From JANQIO01 sp043513815 (lineage in GTDB: Bacteria; Pseudomonadota; Gammaproteobacteria; Pseudomonadales; Halieaceae), in assembly GCA_043513815.1 (NCBI GenBank), contig CP121313.1, positions 2,542,001 to 2,606,000 of the forward strand: a stretch of 64,000 bases of DNA, in the 5' to 3' direction. This document shows, piece after piece, positions 8,277 to 17,824 of the stretch. The notes under the pieces are model-generated. The model made no database searches, was not told the origin of the DNA, and was given only the letters and a program-made list of their open reading frames with translations. Both the position numbers and the translations under genes were made by a program. Position 1 is the first letter of the stretch; each line of letters opens with the position of its first letter.

Positions 8277-9967
8277 TGGGGGTCCTGTTGCATGGTTGGC
8301 TGTTGGTTGTTTTGCTCGCGCTTTTGTTTCTTTTGCTCACGCCTGGCGCGCAGGAGATTGTCACGGATACGTATGGCGTCCGGCTCAAGGCTCAGGGCCA
8401 GTGACAGGCTTTCCTCCGCCTCGCGGTAGCGTCCCAGGGCGATCTGCGCCATTCCCAGGTTATTCAATAGAATGGCCGTCGGACCTGCCGCCTCAAGGCC
8501 AGCCAGATAATAGCGCGCCGCCGATTCCGGGTCACCCAACTGCATGGCAATGTCTCCCAGCACCTGGAAAGACTCCGGCCGCTCAGGGCCAAGCTGCATG
8601 GCGGCCTCACCATGACCGAGGGCGTATTCCATCTCACCGCGCCGGGCGTACTCCGCGGCCAGTGAAACGTGGGCTCGCCAGTTGGGCCCCACCACCGCCA
8701 ACACTCGTGTGAACAGGGTCTGGCGATTTTCCCAGTAGGCCGTCTGCCAGTGCGCAATAAGCGTGCAGAACAACAGAAACACTCCCGCCAGGGTAATGCC
8801 CAGGCGAAAACGCGGACTGTCCGTAGCAGGGAACAGTCCCTGCAACGCCAGCAGCAGTCCGATGGAAGGTATGTACATGTAGCGGTCCGCGTGGAGCTGC
8901 AATCCCACCTGCACCAGGCCGACAACCGGCAGCAAGGTCAACAGGTACCAGGCCAGGCCCGCGGCGAGCAGCGGTTTCGATGCCCACCAGCGCCAGGCTG
9001 CCCCGATCCATGCCAGCAGAAGCAGCAGCGGCAGCACCAGGCTGGTCGTCGACTTCTCCATATCCAGCGGGTAGAAAGCCGCCAGGCCGAGGGGCACCAG
9101 CGACTGCCGCAGGTACACCAGATAGCCATACGCGGCGTTGGCGAATCGTTCCACCAGGTCAGCGCTTTCCGCGCTCACCAGCGCGCCGCCCTCTCGCTGC
9201 GCAATGATCGCCACCGCACTGAACGCCGCTGCCATGGCGAACAGCGGCAGTTTGGCCACGACGGAAGACAGTAGCGTCCGGTACAGACCCTCGCCGGACT
9301 CTGCACGCGCCGCGCAATGGCGATACCAACACAGGTCGAGCACCACCAGCAGGGCCGGCAGAGTCACCGCCATGGCCTTGGACATCACGGCCAGCAGGTA
9401 CAGCGTGGCCAGGCCCAGGTAGCCGCGCAGTTGCGGGCGCCCCTTGCAACGATCGTAAAGCAGGAGCGCTAGCAGGAAGAAAATGCCACTGAGCAGATCC
9501 TTGCGTTCCGCGACCCAGGCGACCGATTCAACGTGCAGCGGATGTACCAGAAACAGCAGTGAGAGCAGGGCTGCAGCCAGCTCTCCGCCAAAACGACGCA
9601 AATAGACGAAGACCAGGATACTCATGACTCCATGCAACAGCGCATTGTGCAGGTGAGCAGGACCGGATGCTGTGCCGAACAAGCTGGCATCCAGCATGTG
9701 CGACACCCAGGTCAATGGGTGCCAGTTGCTCATATAGAAACTGCCCAGGGCCCAACGCAGTCCATCGAGGCTGAGCCCTGCCCTCACCTGGCCATTAGCC
9801 AGCACGTACTGGACGTCATCAACATAGACATAGTCGAAGCCGGCCGTCTGGCCGTAGATGAACGCCAACAGCACTAGCTGGGCCAGAAGGCAGGCGGCAA
9901 GTATGCGCGGGTTGTATGGTGTCTCTGACAATTTCGCAGGGAGAGTTTTGTTAGTGGTGACGAGCAT
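8273..9967 (-). CDS. TMTC/PMT-like membrane glycosyltransferase with C-terminal TPRs
   Basis: This 564-residue protein has about ten hydrophobic spans followed by tetratricopeptide repeats (about residues 430-545). An acidic DD pair (residues 50-51) lies after the first span, then a NWHPLTWVSHMLD block, which matches bacterial relatives of the TMTC O-mannosyltransferases that take sugar from a polyprenyl phosphate. It is the first gene of the overlapping four-gene operon. Likely role: transfer of a lipid-linked sugar to a protein or glycan on the periplasmic side. The family call is confident; sugar and acceptor are unknown. Confidence 0.83.
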   Translation of the reverse strand: MLVTTNKTLPAKLSETPYNPRILAACLLAQLVLLAFIYGQTAGFDYVYVDDVQYVLANGQVRAGLSLDGLRWALGSFYMSNWHPLTWVSHMLDASLFGTASGPAHLHNALLHGVMSILVFVYLRRFGGELAAALLSLLFLVHPLHVESVAWVAERKDLLSGIFFLLALLLYDRCKGRPQLRGYLGLATLYLLAVMSKAMAVTLPALLVVLDLCWYRHCAARAESGEGLYRTLLSSVVAKLPLFAMAAAFSAVAIIAQREGGALVSAESADLVERFANAAYGYLVYLRQSLVPLGLAAFYPLDMEKSTTSLVLPLLLLLAWIGAAWRWWASKPLLAAGLAWYLLTLLPVVGLVQVGLQLHADRYMYIPSIGLLLALQGLFPATDSPRFRLGITLAGVFLLFCTLIAHWQTAYWENRQTLFTRVLAVVGPNWRAHVSLAAEYARRGEMEYALGHGEAAMQLGPERPESFQVLGDIAMQLGDPESAARYYLAGLEAAGPTAILLNNLGMAQIALGRYREAEESLSLALSLEPDAIRIRDNLLRARREQKKQKREQNNQQPTMQQDPQ

Positions 9968-10183
9968 TATTACTGCTCAGGCCGCCCTGACGGCAACGAA
10001 ACTTGTCGAAATGTGAAGTAGATAGCGGCTATTCTGGTGAAATTGGCCGCAGTGCGAAGAATTTGTCGCGCAAAGCGCGTTTATCTCCGGCGCCGCGTCG
10101 GGTATCGACTTTGCCACTGCCAGGGGCCACGCCCGCCTGGGCTGGCGTACACAACAACAGAGACAGCAAGCAGGGGAAACTCA

Positions 10184-10939
10184 ATGGCAAACAGGCTGGA
10201 AGGAAAAGTGGCGTTGGTGACGGGCGCGGGCAGCGGGCTGGGAGAGGCAACGGCCCGACGCTTCGCCGCCGAGGGTGCCAGGGTATACCTCACAGACATC
10301 AACGAAGAAGCCGCCAATGCCGCAGCCGGGTCGATAGGCGACGCTGCCAGCGCTCAATTCCAGGATGTCACGGACGAGGCCGCCTGGGACAGGCTCGTCA
10401 ACGACATATCCGCCACTGAGGGCCAGCTTGATATCGTCGTCAATAACGCCGGTATTGTTATGACCGGTAGCGCCGAAGACACCAGCCTCGAGGACTGGCG
10501 CGCGATCCAGGCGGTAAACCTTGACGGCGTATTCCTCGGAACCCGCGCAGCCATCAAGGCCATGAAAGCGCACGGCGGCTCCATCATCAATATCAGCTCC
10601 ATAGAAGGCATCATCGGCGAGCCGCTGGCCGCAGCCTATAACGCCAGCAAGGGCGGCGTGCGAATCTTCACCAAATCGGCTGCGCTGCACTGTGCCGCCC
10701 AGGGCTATGGCATCCGCGTCAACTCGGTGCACCCGGGCTTTATCCTTACTCCCATGGTGGAACAGGGCCTGGCTGGGCTCTCGCCGGATGAGGTGGCCGG
10801 TTTGATGTCGGGCATACCGCTGGGTGCGATGGGAGAACCGCAGGATATTGCCAACGGCTGCCTCTACCTGGCCTCGGATGAATCGAAGTACATGACCGGC
10901 TCTGAACTGGTCATTGACGGCGGCTTCACGGCGCGCTGA
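10184..10939 (+). CDS. Short-chain dehydrogenase/reductase
   Basis: This 251-residue classical SDR has TGAGSGLG (residues 13-20) for NAD(P), NNAG (87-90), Ser138/Ser139 and the YNASK catalytic pair Tyr152-Lys156. Asp38, at the end of the second beta strand, favours NAD(H). The sequence sits in the broad hydroxysteroid/cyclic-alcohol dehydrogenase group; the substrate is not defined. I start at ATG 10184, preceded by AGGGGAAA, not at the longer frame. Only 10 bp separate it from the patatin gene, so the two are probably cotranscribed. Confidence 0.9.
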   Translation: MANRLEGKVALVTGAGSGLGEATARRFAAEGARVYLTDINEEAANAAAGSIGDAASAQFQDVTDEAAWDRLVNDISATEGQLDIVVNNAGIVMTGSAEDTSLEDWRAIQAVNLDGVFLGTRAAIKAMKAHGGSIINISSIEGIIGEPLAAAYNASKGGVRIFTKSAALHCAAQGYGIRVNSVHPGFILTPMVEQGLAGLSPDEVAGLMSGIPLGAMGEPQDIANGCLYLASDESKYMTGSELVIDGGFTAR

Positions 10940-10949
10940 GGAGGCAGGC

Positions 10950-12161
10950 TTGAAGAATGCCCTGATCCTGTCGGGAGGCGGCGCCCGTGCCGCCTATCAG
11001 GTCGGCGCGCTGAAGGCCGTGGCGGACATTCTGCCAGAGGGTGCCTGCAACCCGTTTCCGATTATCTGCGGCACCAGTGCCGGCGCCATCAACGCCGTCA
11101 CACTGGCGGCCCACGAAGGCTGCTTTCGGGACGCCGTGGCAGAGCTTGAGCTTATCTGGCGCGACCTCGACCCCGGCAGCGTTTACCGCTACGGCTGGCG
11201 CGAGGTGTTGCGTGGTGTTTTCCGCGTGCTGGGTTCTTTGGGCAACCAGGGGGTCGGGCTCAGTCGGCCGATCGCCCTCCTCGACAATTCACCGTTACGT
11301 GAACTGATCAACCAGAAGATTCATTTCGAACGCATCGACCGGGCCATCGCCCGCGGTGATATTCACGCAGTCAGCATTACCGCCATGGGCTACACCTCGG
11401 GTCAGTCGGTGGCCTTTTTCCAGGGGCGTCCGGAATTACAGGGCTGGCGTCGGCATCGACGCATCGGCCGACCGACACTGCTGAACGTTGATCACCTGAT
11501 GGCCTCGTCGGCGATTCCCACCCTGTTCCCCACCACCCGCATTGAATACGAATATTTTGGCGACGGCGCCCTGCGTCAGTTGTCACCGATCAGCCCCGCC
11601 CTGCACCTGGGCGCCGACCGGGTGTTTGTTATCGGCGTGAGTGGTAACCGCGCGCCGAGGCCGAAAAGCGGCCAGCGAACCAGGCACTCGCCGTCGATCG
11701 CCCAGATCGTCGGACAAATGCTCAACAGTGCATTTGTCGACACCCTGGAAGGCGACATCGAGCACCTGGAACGCATCAATGAGCTGCTCAGGCTGATACC
11801 GCCGGAAGATCGCGAGCGCGAGGGCGTGCGTCTGAAACCGGTGGACAACCTGGTCATCTGGCCTTCCGAAGAAGTCGACAAGATTGCCGGGCGCAAGATC
11901 CGCTATCTGCCGCGCAGCCTGCGCGCCTTTCTGCGCCGCACGGGCGCCACCGCCAGTGGTGGCGGCGCCATGGCCGCCAGCTACCTGCTGTTTGCCCAGC
12001 CCTTTATCGACGAGCTGATCAGCCTGGGCTATCGCGACACTATGTGGGAAGCCGAGACCGTTGCAAAATTCTTCCAGGCGGAACCGCCGGCCAGCAAGCC
12101 CATAAAAGGTTTAAAGAAGAAGGGAGCCATGAAAAAGGGGGCTAGGCCCCCTCGGTTCTAG
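10950..12161 (+). CDS. Patatin-like phospholipase
   Basis: This 403-residue patatin-family lipid acyl hydrolase begins with the oxyanion block SGGGARAAYQVG. It has the nucleophile elbow GTSAG (Ser43) and the catalytic aspartate in FGDGA (Asp205), completing the Ser-Asp dyad. A basic C-terminal tail follows. The start is TTG 10950, chosen because a strong GAGGAGG sits at 10938-10944 and because protein homology begins there. Co-directional with the SDR. Its 3' end contains the hairpin that probably ends the convergent aminotransferase transcript. Confidence 0.9.
   Translation: MKNALILSGGGARAAYQVGALKAVADILPEGACNPFPIICGTSAGAINAVTLAAHEGCFRDAVAELELIWRDLDPGSVYRYGWREVLRGVFRVLGSLGNQGVGLSRPIALLDNSPLRELINQKIHFERIDRAIARGDIHAVSITAMGYTSGQSVAFFQGRPELQGWRRHRRIGRPTLLNVDHLMASSAIPTLFPTTRIEYEYFGDGALRQLSPISPALHLGADRVFVIGVSGNRAPRPKSGQRTRHSPSIAQIVGQMLNSAFVDTLEGDIEHLERINELLRLIPPEDREREGVRLKPVDNLVIWPSEEVDKIAGRKIRYLPRSLRAFLRRTGATASGGGAMAASYLLFAQPFIDELISLGYRDTMWEAETVAKFFQAEPPASKPIKGLKKKGAMKKGARPPRF
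12132..12151 (-). terminator. Intrinsic terminator for the aminotransferase
   Basis: On the minus strand a six-pair G/C stem with a three-base loop (12137-12151) is followed directly by five T residues (12136-12132). It lies 14 bp past the stop of the aminotransferase gene, inside the 3' end of the patatin coding region. Confidence 0.65.
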
Positions 12162-12164
12162 CGA

Positions 12165-13511
12165 TTATGAGGCCGTCGCATTTTCCTTGAGGCTGTCGGA
12201 CAGGGCTTCGACCAGCGCGTCGATCTCGCCGCGCTCGGTAATAAATGGCAGGCCCAGCTGAATGCAGTCGCCGCCGTAGCGCACATAGAAGCCCTTCTCC
12301 CACATGCGCATCGCCACCTCGTAGGGCCGACGCAGGGGTTCACCCGGATAGGCTTCAAGCTGCAGCGCTCCGGCAAATCCGTAGTTGCGAATATCCGTCA
12401 GGTGCGGCAGGCCCTTTAGTGTGTGCAGCTGCTGCTCAAAGTACGGCGCTTCTGCGGCAACCCGCTCCGGCAGCTTCTCGTTCTCCAGGATTTCCAGTGC
12501 AGCAAGCCCGGCGGCGCAGGCCACCGGGTGCGCCGAGTAGGTATAGCCATGGGGGAATTCGAGGGCGTACTCCGGGCCACCGCCTGCCATGAAAGTCTGG
12601 TAGATCTCGCTGCTGGCGAGCACGGCACCCAACGGCTGGGCGCCGTTGGTCACCTGCTTGGCGATATTCATTATGTCCGGCTTCACGCCGAAGGCATCCG
12701 CACCGGTGATGGCGCCGCAGCGACCAAAGGCGGTGATCACTTCATCGAAAATCAGCAGGATTTCATTCGCGTCACAGATTTCCCGCAGCCGCTGCAGGTA
12801 GCCCACCGGCGGCGGAATCACTCCTGCAGAGCCTGCCATGGGCTCGACGATGACGGCGGCGATATTCGACGCATCGTGCAGCGCGATCATTTCGATCAAC
12901 TCATCTGCCAGATGGGCACCGGTTTCCGGTTGACCCTTGCTGAAGGCGTTTTCCTTGAGAATGGTATGGGCCAAATGGTCGGCGTCCACCGCGGTGCCAA
13001 ACATTTTCCGGTTGGCGCCGATGCCACCCACCGAGATACCACCGAAATTGACACCGTGATAACCCTTCACGCGGCCGATCAGCTTGGTCTTCTCCGAGCG
13101 CCCCTTCATGCGCCAGTAGGCTCGGACCATTTTCAGGGAGGTATCGGCAGACTCGGAGCCAGAACCGGTGAAGAACACATAGTCCAGGCCTTCTGGCGTG
13201 ATTTCCACCAGCTTGTTGGCGAGCTGAAAGGACAGCGGATGGCCGAACTGAAAGGCCGGCGAATAGTCCAGGGTTTGCAGCTGGTGGTAGACCGCCTCGG
13301 CAATCTCCGGGCGGTTGTGACCGGCGCCGCAGCACCACAGTCCAGAAAGGCCGTCGAAGATGCGACGGCCCTTGCTATCGATATAGTAGGCGCCTTCAGC
13401 GCCGACGATGAGGCGCGGGTCTTCCTTGAACTGGCGATTGCCCGTGTAGGGCATCCAGTGGGCTTCCAGGTCCTGACGCGTCAGCGCGCCGTGTTCGAGC
13501 ATCTTCCCCAT
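12165..13511 (-). CDS. Class III aminotransferase, beta-alanine:pyruvate type
   Basis: This 448-residue PLP enzyme closely follows the omega-amino acid:pyruvate transaminase pattern. It has HWMPYTGNRQFK near the start, GLWCCGAGH (57-65), GSGSESADT (117-124), FDEVIT with PLP-contacting Asp256, and the Schiff-base Lys285 in NIAKQVTNGAQ. It would move an amino group from beta-alanine or a related omega-amine to pyruvate. It is monocistronic, convergent with the patatin gene and followed by a hairpin. Exact amine specificity is uncertain within the family. Confidence 0.9.
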   Translation of the reverse strand: MGKMLEHGALTRQDLEAHWMPYTGNRQFKEDPRLIVGAEGAYYIDSKGRRIFDGLSGLWCCGAGHNRPEIAEAVYHQLQTLDYSPAFQFGHPLSFQLANKLVEITPEGLDYVFFTGSGSESADTSLKMVRAYWRMKGRSEKTKLIGRVKGYHGVNFGGISVGGIGANRKMFGTAVDADHLAHTILKENAFSKGQPETGAHLADELIEMIALHDASNIAAVIVEPMAGSAGVIPPPVGYLQRLREICDANEILLIFDEVITAFGRCGAITGADAFGVKPDIMNIAKQVTNGAQPLGAVLASSEIYQTFMAGGGPEYALEFPHGYTYSAHPVACAAGLAALEILENEKLPERVAAEAPYFEQQLHTLKGLPHLTDIRNYGFAGALQLEAYPGEPLRRPYEVAMRMWEKGFYVRYGGDCIQLGLPFITERGEIDALVEALSDSLKENATAS

Positions 13512-13642
13512 CGCTACACCCTCTGCTTGAAGCCGCTGGGAAAAACGCTAAAACCACAGGGCTTTCAGTCACTTGGACAACAAAGCCCCGAGTCTACTGC
13601 GAACCGCGAGCGGCCGGTATACCTAGCGACAGGTAACCGCTA

Positions 13643-16600
13643 TCAGGTAGCCGACAGCTCCTGCTCCAGCTCCTTTGCCACCGTGCCCGGCGCAGTGGTG
13701 TTTTTTGCCAGCAGTTTGTAGGCCACCGGCACCGCAAACAGGGTGATAACGCTGGCCACAGTCACTCCGCACATCACGACGATACCGATCACCATCCGCG
13801 ACTCGTAACCAGGGCCAGTGGACAGCACCAGCGGCACAGCACCGAACACCGTGGTAAAGCCTGTCATCATGATCGGGCGCAGGCGGTAGGCGGCACCGTT
13901 CAGGATGGCCTCCTCAAAATCGCGCCCGGCATCGCGCAACTGATTGATGAACTCGACGATCAGGATGCCGTTCTTGGTGGCAAGCCCCACCAGCATGATT
14001 AAACCCACCTGGCTGAATATATTCAGGGTCTGGCCAAAAAACAGTAGCCCTCCCAGCCCGCCTACCAGCGCCAGCGGCACTGTGAGCAGGATAATGAAGG
14101 GGTGCACGTAGGATTCGAACTGGGCCGCCATGACCAGGAACACCACCAGCAATGCCAGCCCGAAAATAAACAACACCGAACGGCCGGCATCTTTGTACTC
14201 CAGCGACTCGCCCTTGTAGTCAATACTGGCCTCACTGGGCAGGTTCTCACTCACCCAGTTTTCCAGCCATGCCAGCCCTTCACCCAGCGACACACCATCC
14301 GCGAGGTTGGAGGTAAGGGTAATACCCCGCACGCGATTGTAACGATTGAGCTGGCCGGCATCGGCCTGGTCCTTCAGCGTCACCAGGTTACTGAGCGGAA
14401 TCAGCTGGCCGGTGGCACCGGAGCGCACATAGATGTTGTTCAGGTCAGTCAGGGAACCCTGATCAGCGCGATCCCCCTCGAGAATGACATCGTACTCCTT
14501 GCCTGCCAGTACAAAAGTGGTCACCTTGCGGTTGCCCATCAGGGTTTCCAGCGTGCGGCTGATATCCAGCAGGTTGACGCCGAGGTCACCAGCACGGTCG
14601 CGGTCGATGCGCACCCGCAGTTGTGGCTTGGTGGGCTTGAAATCGGTATCAGCGCCGACAAACATGGGCTCCTGGGACACCGCCTGCATCAGCTGTGACT
14701 GCCACTCTTCCAGTTCGTCATAGGTATTGCCGCCAATGAAGAACTGTACCGGCGGGTTGGAGCCACCCCCCAGCGCGCGTTGGGATCGAATGAAGATCCG
14801 GGCTCCGGGAATGTCCGCAATGCGTTGTCGCGCATCTGCCAGTATTTCGAAGGTATTGCGACGACCGCTATCCCAGGGCTCCAGCACAAGAATTGAGAAC
14901 GCACCGTTGAAAGCCTCCCCTGCCCCCCAGGAGGGCGCCCGAATCAGCAGGCGCTTGATCTCACCGCCTTCAACCAGCGGCATGAGCCGCTTCTCCACTT
15001 CATAAAGCTGGCGCACCGTGTAGTCAAAGGATGAACCCTCCGGCGCCTGCACCACCATGAACAGAATGCCGCGGTCTTCACGCGGGGCATATTCCTGGGG
15101 CACCTGCTGAAACAGCCAGCCACTGATGCCAATGCTGGCGACCAATATCACCAGCGTTAGCGCCGGCGCTTTCAGCACCTTCTGCAACGCGCTGCGATAG
15201 CGCGCTTCCAGGGCGCCGGTCAGCCCATCGACAAATCTCGCCAGGCGGTTGTCGGTGCTCTCGTTGGTCAGCAACCGCGAGCAGATCACCGGCGTCAGCG
15301 TCAGCGCCACCAGCGTTGAGAATATGACCGCCACCGCCATGGCGACGGCAAACTCACTGAACAGCTTGCCGAGGTTGCCCTCGAGGAAGGTAATGGGCAC
15401 GAACACTGCTACCAGCACCGCGGTGGTCGCCACCACGGCAAAGCCCACCTGGCGACTGCCCTTGTAGGCAGCTACAAGCGGCGTCTCGCCCTTTGCCAGC
15501 CGCCGGTGAATATTCTCCAGCACCACGATGCAGTCATCCACCACCAGCCCGATAGACAGCACCAGGGCCAGCAGCGTCAGCAGGTTTATGCTGTAGCCGA
15601 ATGCCCACAGCAGGGTGAAGGTGGAGATCAGTGAAATGGGCACGGTCGCGGCAGGCACCAGCACGCTGCGAGGGTCGCCCAGAAACAGGAAGATCACGAC
15701 GACAACCAGCACCGCGGCAATAAACAGCGTTCTATACACCTCCTTCACTGAAGCGCGCACAAACAGCGACTTGTCGTAGCTCTTTACGATGCGCATACCT
15801 TCCGGGAGCGTCGCGTTGATGCGGTCGACCTCATCGCTAACGGCATTGGCTACTGTCAATGCGTTAGAGGTGCTCTGCTTGACAATGCCCATCCCCACCA
15901 TCGACTCGCCATTGCCGCGGAACAGGCTGCGGCGCTCGGCACTGCCCAGCTCCACCCTGGCAACATCACCCAGGCGCACCAGGTAGCCATCGTCACCACG
16001 GCGCAGCACCAGCTGGCGGAAGTCGTCGGCCGACTTGTAGGCGCGCTCCACTCGAATCACGAAATCGCGCTCGATGGATTGCAGCGTGCCGGCGGGCAGT
16101 TCGATGTTTTCGCGGCGCACGGCGTCTTCCACGTCGGACACAGTCAGGCCACGGGCGACCAGTGCATTGCGGTCCAGCCAGATGCGCATGGAATAGACCT
16201 GCTGGCCGGTCACCCGAACCCGGGAAACCCCATCCAGGGCCGAGAAACGGTCCTCCAGGTAGCGGCGCACATAGTCAGTCAGTTCCAGGGCAGTCATGCT
16301 CGGCTCGACCAGGTGAATCCAGTAGACCACCGTGTCGTCGTCACCGGCTTTCTCTACCTCCGGCGGCTCTGCCTCTTCCGGCAGATTGTCGAGAATGCGC
16401 GACACCCGGTCGCGGATATCATTGGCGGCATTGTCGATGTCGCGGCCCAGACGGAATTCGACGCGAATGTTGGAGCGACCGTCCTGGGAGGTGGACGTCA
16501 CACTCTTGATGCCCTCCACACCAGCGATACGGTCCTCAATCACCTCGGTAATCTTGTTCTCTACCACGGCGGCAGAAGCGCCGGGGTAATTGGTGCCCAC

Positions 16601-16738
16601 GCTGATCACAGCGGGCTCGATATCCGGGTACTCGCGCATGGGCAGACGGTCAAATGAAATAACCCCGAAGGCCACCAGCAGGGCGCAGAAAACCGTCGCC
16701 AGAACCGGGCGCTTAACAGAAGTATCTGAAATCCACAT
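13643..16738 (-). CDS. RND efflux permease, AcrB/HAE1 family
   Basis: This 1031-residue inner-membrane transporter has the RND layout: first span at residues 10-30, a large periplasmic porter loop, a block of membrane spans with the proton-relay pair in LVVDDCIVVLENIHRR (about residue 405), a second periplasmic loop and final spans. It would expel hydrophobic or amphipathic compounds using the proton gradient, with the adaptor encoded just upstream at 16781-17824. No outer-membrane channel gene is nearby, so a TolC-like protein elsewhere is presumably used. Last gene of the GGDEF-DUF1080-RND operon. Confidence 0.94.
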   Translation of the reverse strand: MWISDTSVKRPVLATVFCALLVAFGVISFDRLPMREYPDIEPAVISVGTNYPGASAAVVENKITEVIEDRIAGVEGIKSVTSTSQDGRSNIRVEFRLGRDIDNAANDIRDRVSRILDNLPEEAEPPEVEKAGDDDTVVYWIHLVEPSMTALELTDYVRRYLEDRFSALDGVSRVRVTGQQVYSMRIWLDRNALVARGLTVSDVEDAVRRENIELPAGTLQSIERDFVIRVERAYKSADDFRQLVLRRGDDGYLVRLGDVARVELGSAERRSLFRGNGESMVGMGIVKQSTSNALTVANAVSDEVDRINATLPEGMRIVKSYDKSLFVRASVKEVYRTLFIAAVLVVVVIFLFLGDPRSVLVPAATVPISLISTFTLLWAFGYSINLLTLLALVLSIGLVVDDCIVVLENIHRRLAKGETPLVAAYKGSRQVGFAVVATTAVLVAVFVPITFLEGNLGKLFSEFAVAMAVAVIFSTLVALTLTPVICSRLLTNESTDNRLARFVDGLTGALEARYRSALQKVLKAPALTLVILVASIGISGWLFQQVPQEYAPREDRGILFMVVQAPEGSSFDYTVRQLYEVEKRLMPLVEGGEIKRLLIRAPSWGAGEAFNGAFSILVLEPWDSGRRNTFEILADARQRIADIPGARIFIRSQRALGGGSNPPVQFFIGGNTYDELEEWQSQLMQAVSQEPMFVGADTDFKPTKPQLRVRIDRDRAGDLGVNLLDISRTLETLMGNRKVTTFVLAGKEYDVILEGDRADQGSLTDLNNIYVRSGATGQLIPLSNLVTLKDQADAGQLNRYNRVRGITLTSNLADGVSLGEGLAWLENWVSENLPSEASIDYKGESLEYKDAGRSVLFIFGLALLVVFLVMAAQFESYVHPFIILLTVPLALVGGLGGLLFFGQTLNIFSQVGLIMLVGLATKNGILIVEFINQLRDAGRDFEEAILNGAAYRLRPIMMTGFTTVFGAVPLVLSTGPGYESRMVIGIVVMCGVTVASVITLFAVPVAYKLLAKNTTAPGTVAKELEQELSAT

Positions 16739-16780
16739 CGCTACAGTCCTGTCAGGTTAATTTGCATGGCATTGGACATC

Positions 16781-17824
16781 TCAGCTCTCCAGCACGCGAA
16801 CGGCAGTTTCATTGCCGCGCAGGCGGGCCACGCCGTCGCGAACCACCTGGTCACCGACCTGCAGGCCTCCCAGGACTTCCACCCAGCCCGGCCGGCGATC
16901 GCCGATTTCGACAAATACCCGCTTCGCGATGTCGCCATCGATCTGCCAGACGTAATGGTCAGTGGAACGGGAAACCAGGCTCTCTTCCGGCACCAGCAAC
17001 GCATTGCGCTCGTCACCCAGTACCGTCACCTGCATCAGCATACCGGGCTTTAACAGGCCGTTGCCGTTCGGGAATACCGCCCGCGCAGTGACCGACCGAT
17101 TCACAGGGTCGACCCGACTGCTCACCGCCGCAATCTTGCCGGTGAAGGCCTCCGGGTAAGCAGTCGTGGAGGCTTCGATCTGCTGTCCCGGCTCCAGGAA
17201 ACGCAAAAAGCGCGCGGGGACCGTGAAGTCCAGGCGCATGCGGGAAATGTCATCGAGGGTGGTAATCACTTCACCCGGGGCCACCAGCGCGCCAGGGCTT
17301 ACCTGGCGCAGCCCAAGTACCCCGTTGAAGGGCGCCTTGATGGTGCGGTCATCAATCTGGGCTTTTTCCTGCTCGATACGGCTGCGGGCTATTGCCGCCT
17401 GGGTGCGGCGCTGGTCCAGCTCGGTCTGCGCCACCTGGTTGCGTCTGGCGAGATTCTCAAGGCGCGCTACCTCCCGCTCCTGCTCGTCGAGTACTTCCTG
17501 TTGTTCGCGCAGGGATGCCTTCTCCTCTTCCTGTTGCAGCGTCACCAGCAGGTCGCCAGTTTTGACGAGCTGGCCGTCTTCAAAATGCAGGCGCGCCACG
17601 TTCTCTGACACGCTGGCGGTAATAGTGACCGACTCCCAGGCGCGCAGGGTGCCGAGCGCTTCTACGCGACTCTGGAAAGGCTGTTCGTCCAGCACCCAGG
17701 CGGTCACCGGTACCGCGGCCGTAGCCGGGCGGCTACTCTCCGCGGTGCCGCCGGCACCCATGTAATACCAGGCACCTATGCCAACACCCAGGGCAACAAG
17801 AACCACAACAACAGTACGCATCAA
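16781..17824 (-). CDS. RND efflux periplasmic adaptor subunit
   Basis: This 347-residue membrane fusion protein has an N-terminal hydrophobic anchor (residues 2-22), a split lipoyl/barrel-sandwich domain, a long charged helical hairpin rich in Glu and Arg (about 105-160), and beta-barrel and membrane-proximal domains. It bridges the RND permease to an outer-membrane channel. Its start overlaps the end of the DUF1080 gene by four bases, and 42 bp separate it from the permease. Confidence 0.92.
   Translation of the reverse strand: MMRTVVVVLVALGVGIGAWYYMGAGGTAESSRPATAAVPVTAWVLDEQPFQSRVEALGTLRAWESVTITASVSENVARLHFEDGQLVKTGDLLVTLQQEEEKASLREQQEVLDEQEREVARLENLARRNQVAQTELDQRRTQAAIARSRIEQEKAQIDDRTIKAPFNGVLGLRQVSPGALVAPGEVITTLDDISRMRLDFTVPARFLRFLEPGQQIEASTTAYPEAFTGKIAAVSSRVDPVNRSVTARAVFPNGNGLLKPGMLMQVTVLGDERNALLVPEESLVSRSTDHYVWQIDGDIAKRVFVEIGDRRPGWVEVLGGLQVGDQVVRDGVARLRGNETAVRVLES

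Noticed and set aside
12423..13721. 432-codon plus-strand frame
   Set aside because: It lies antisense to the aminotransferase and has low-complexity, shadow-like composition; the minus-strand gene has full family motifs.
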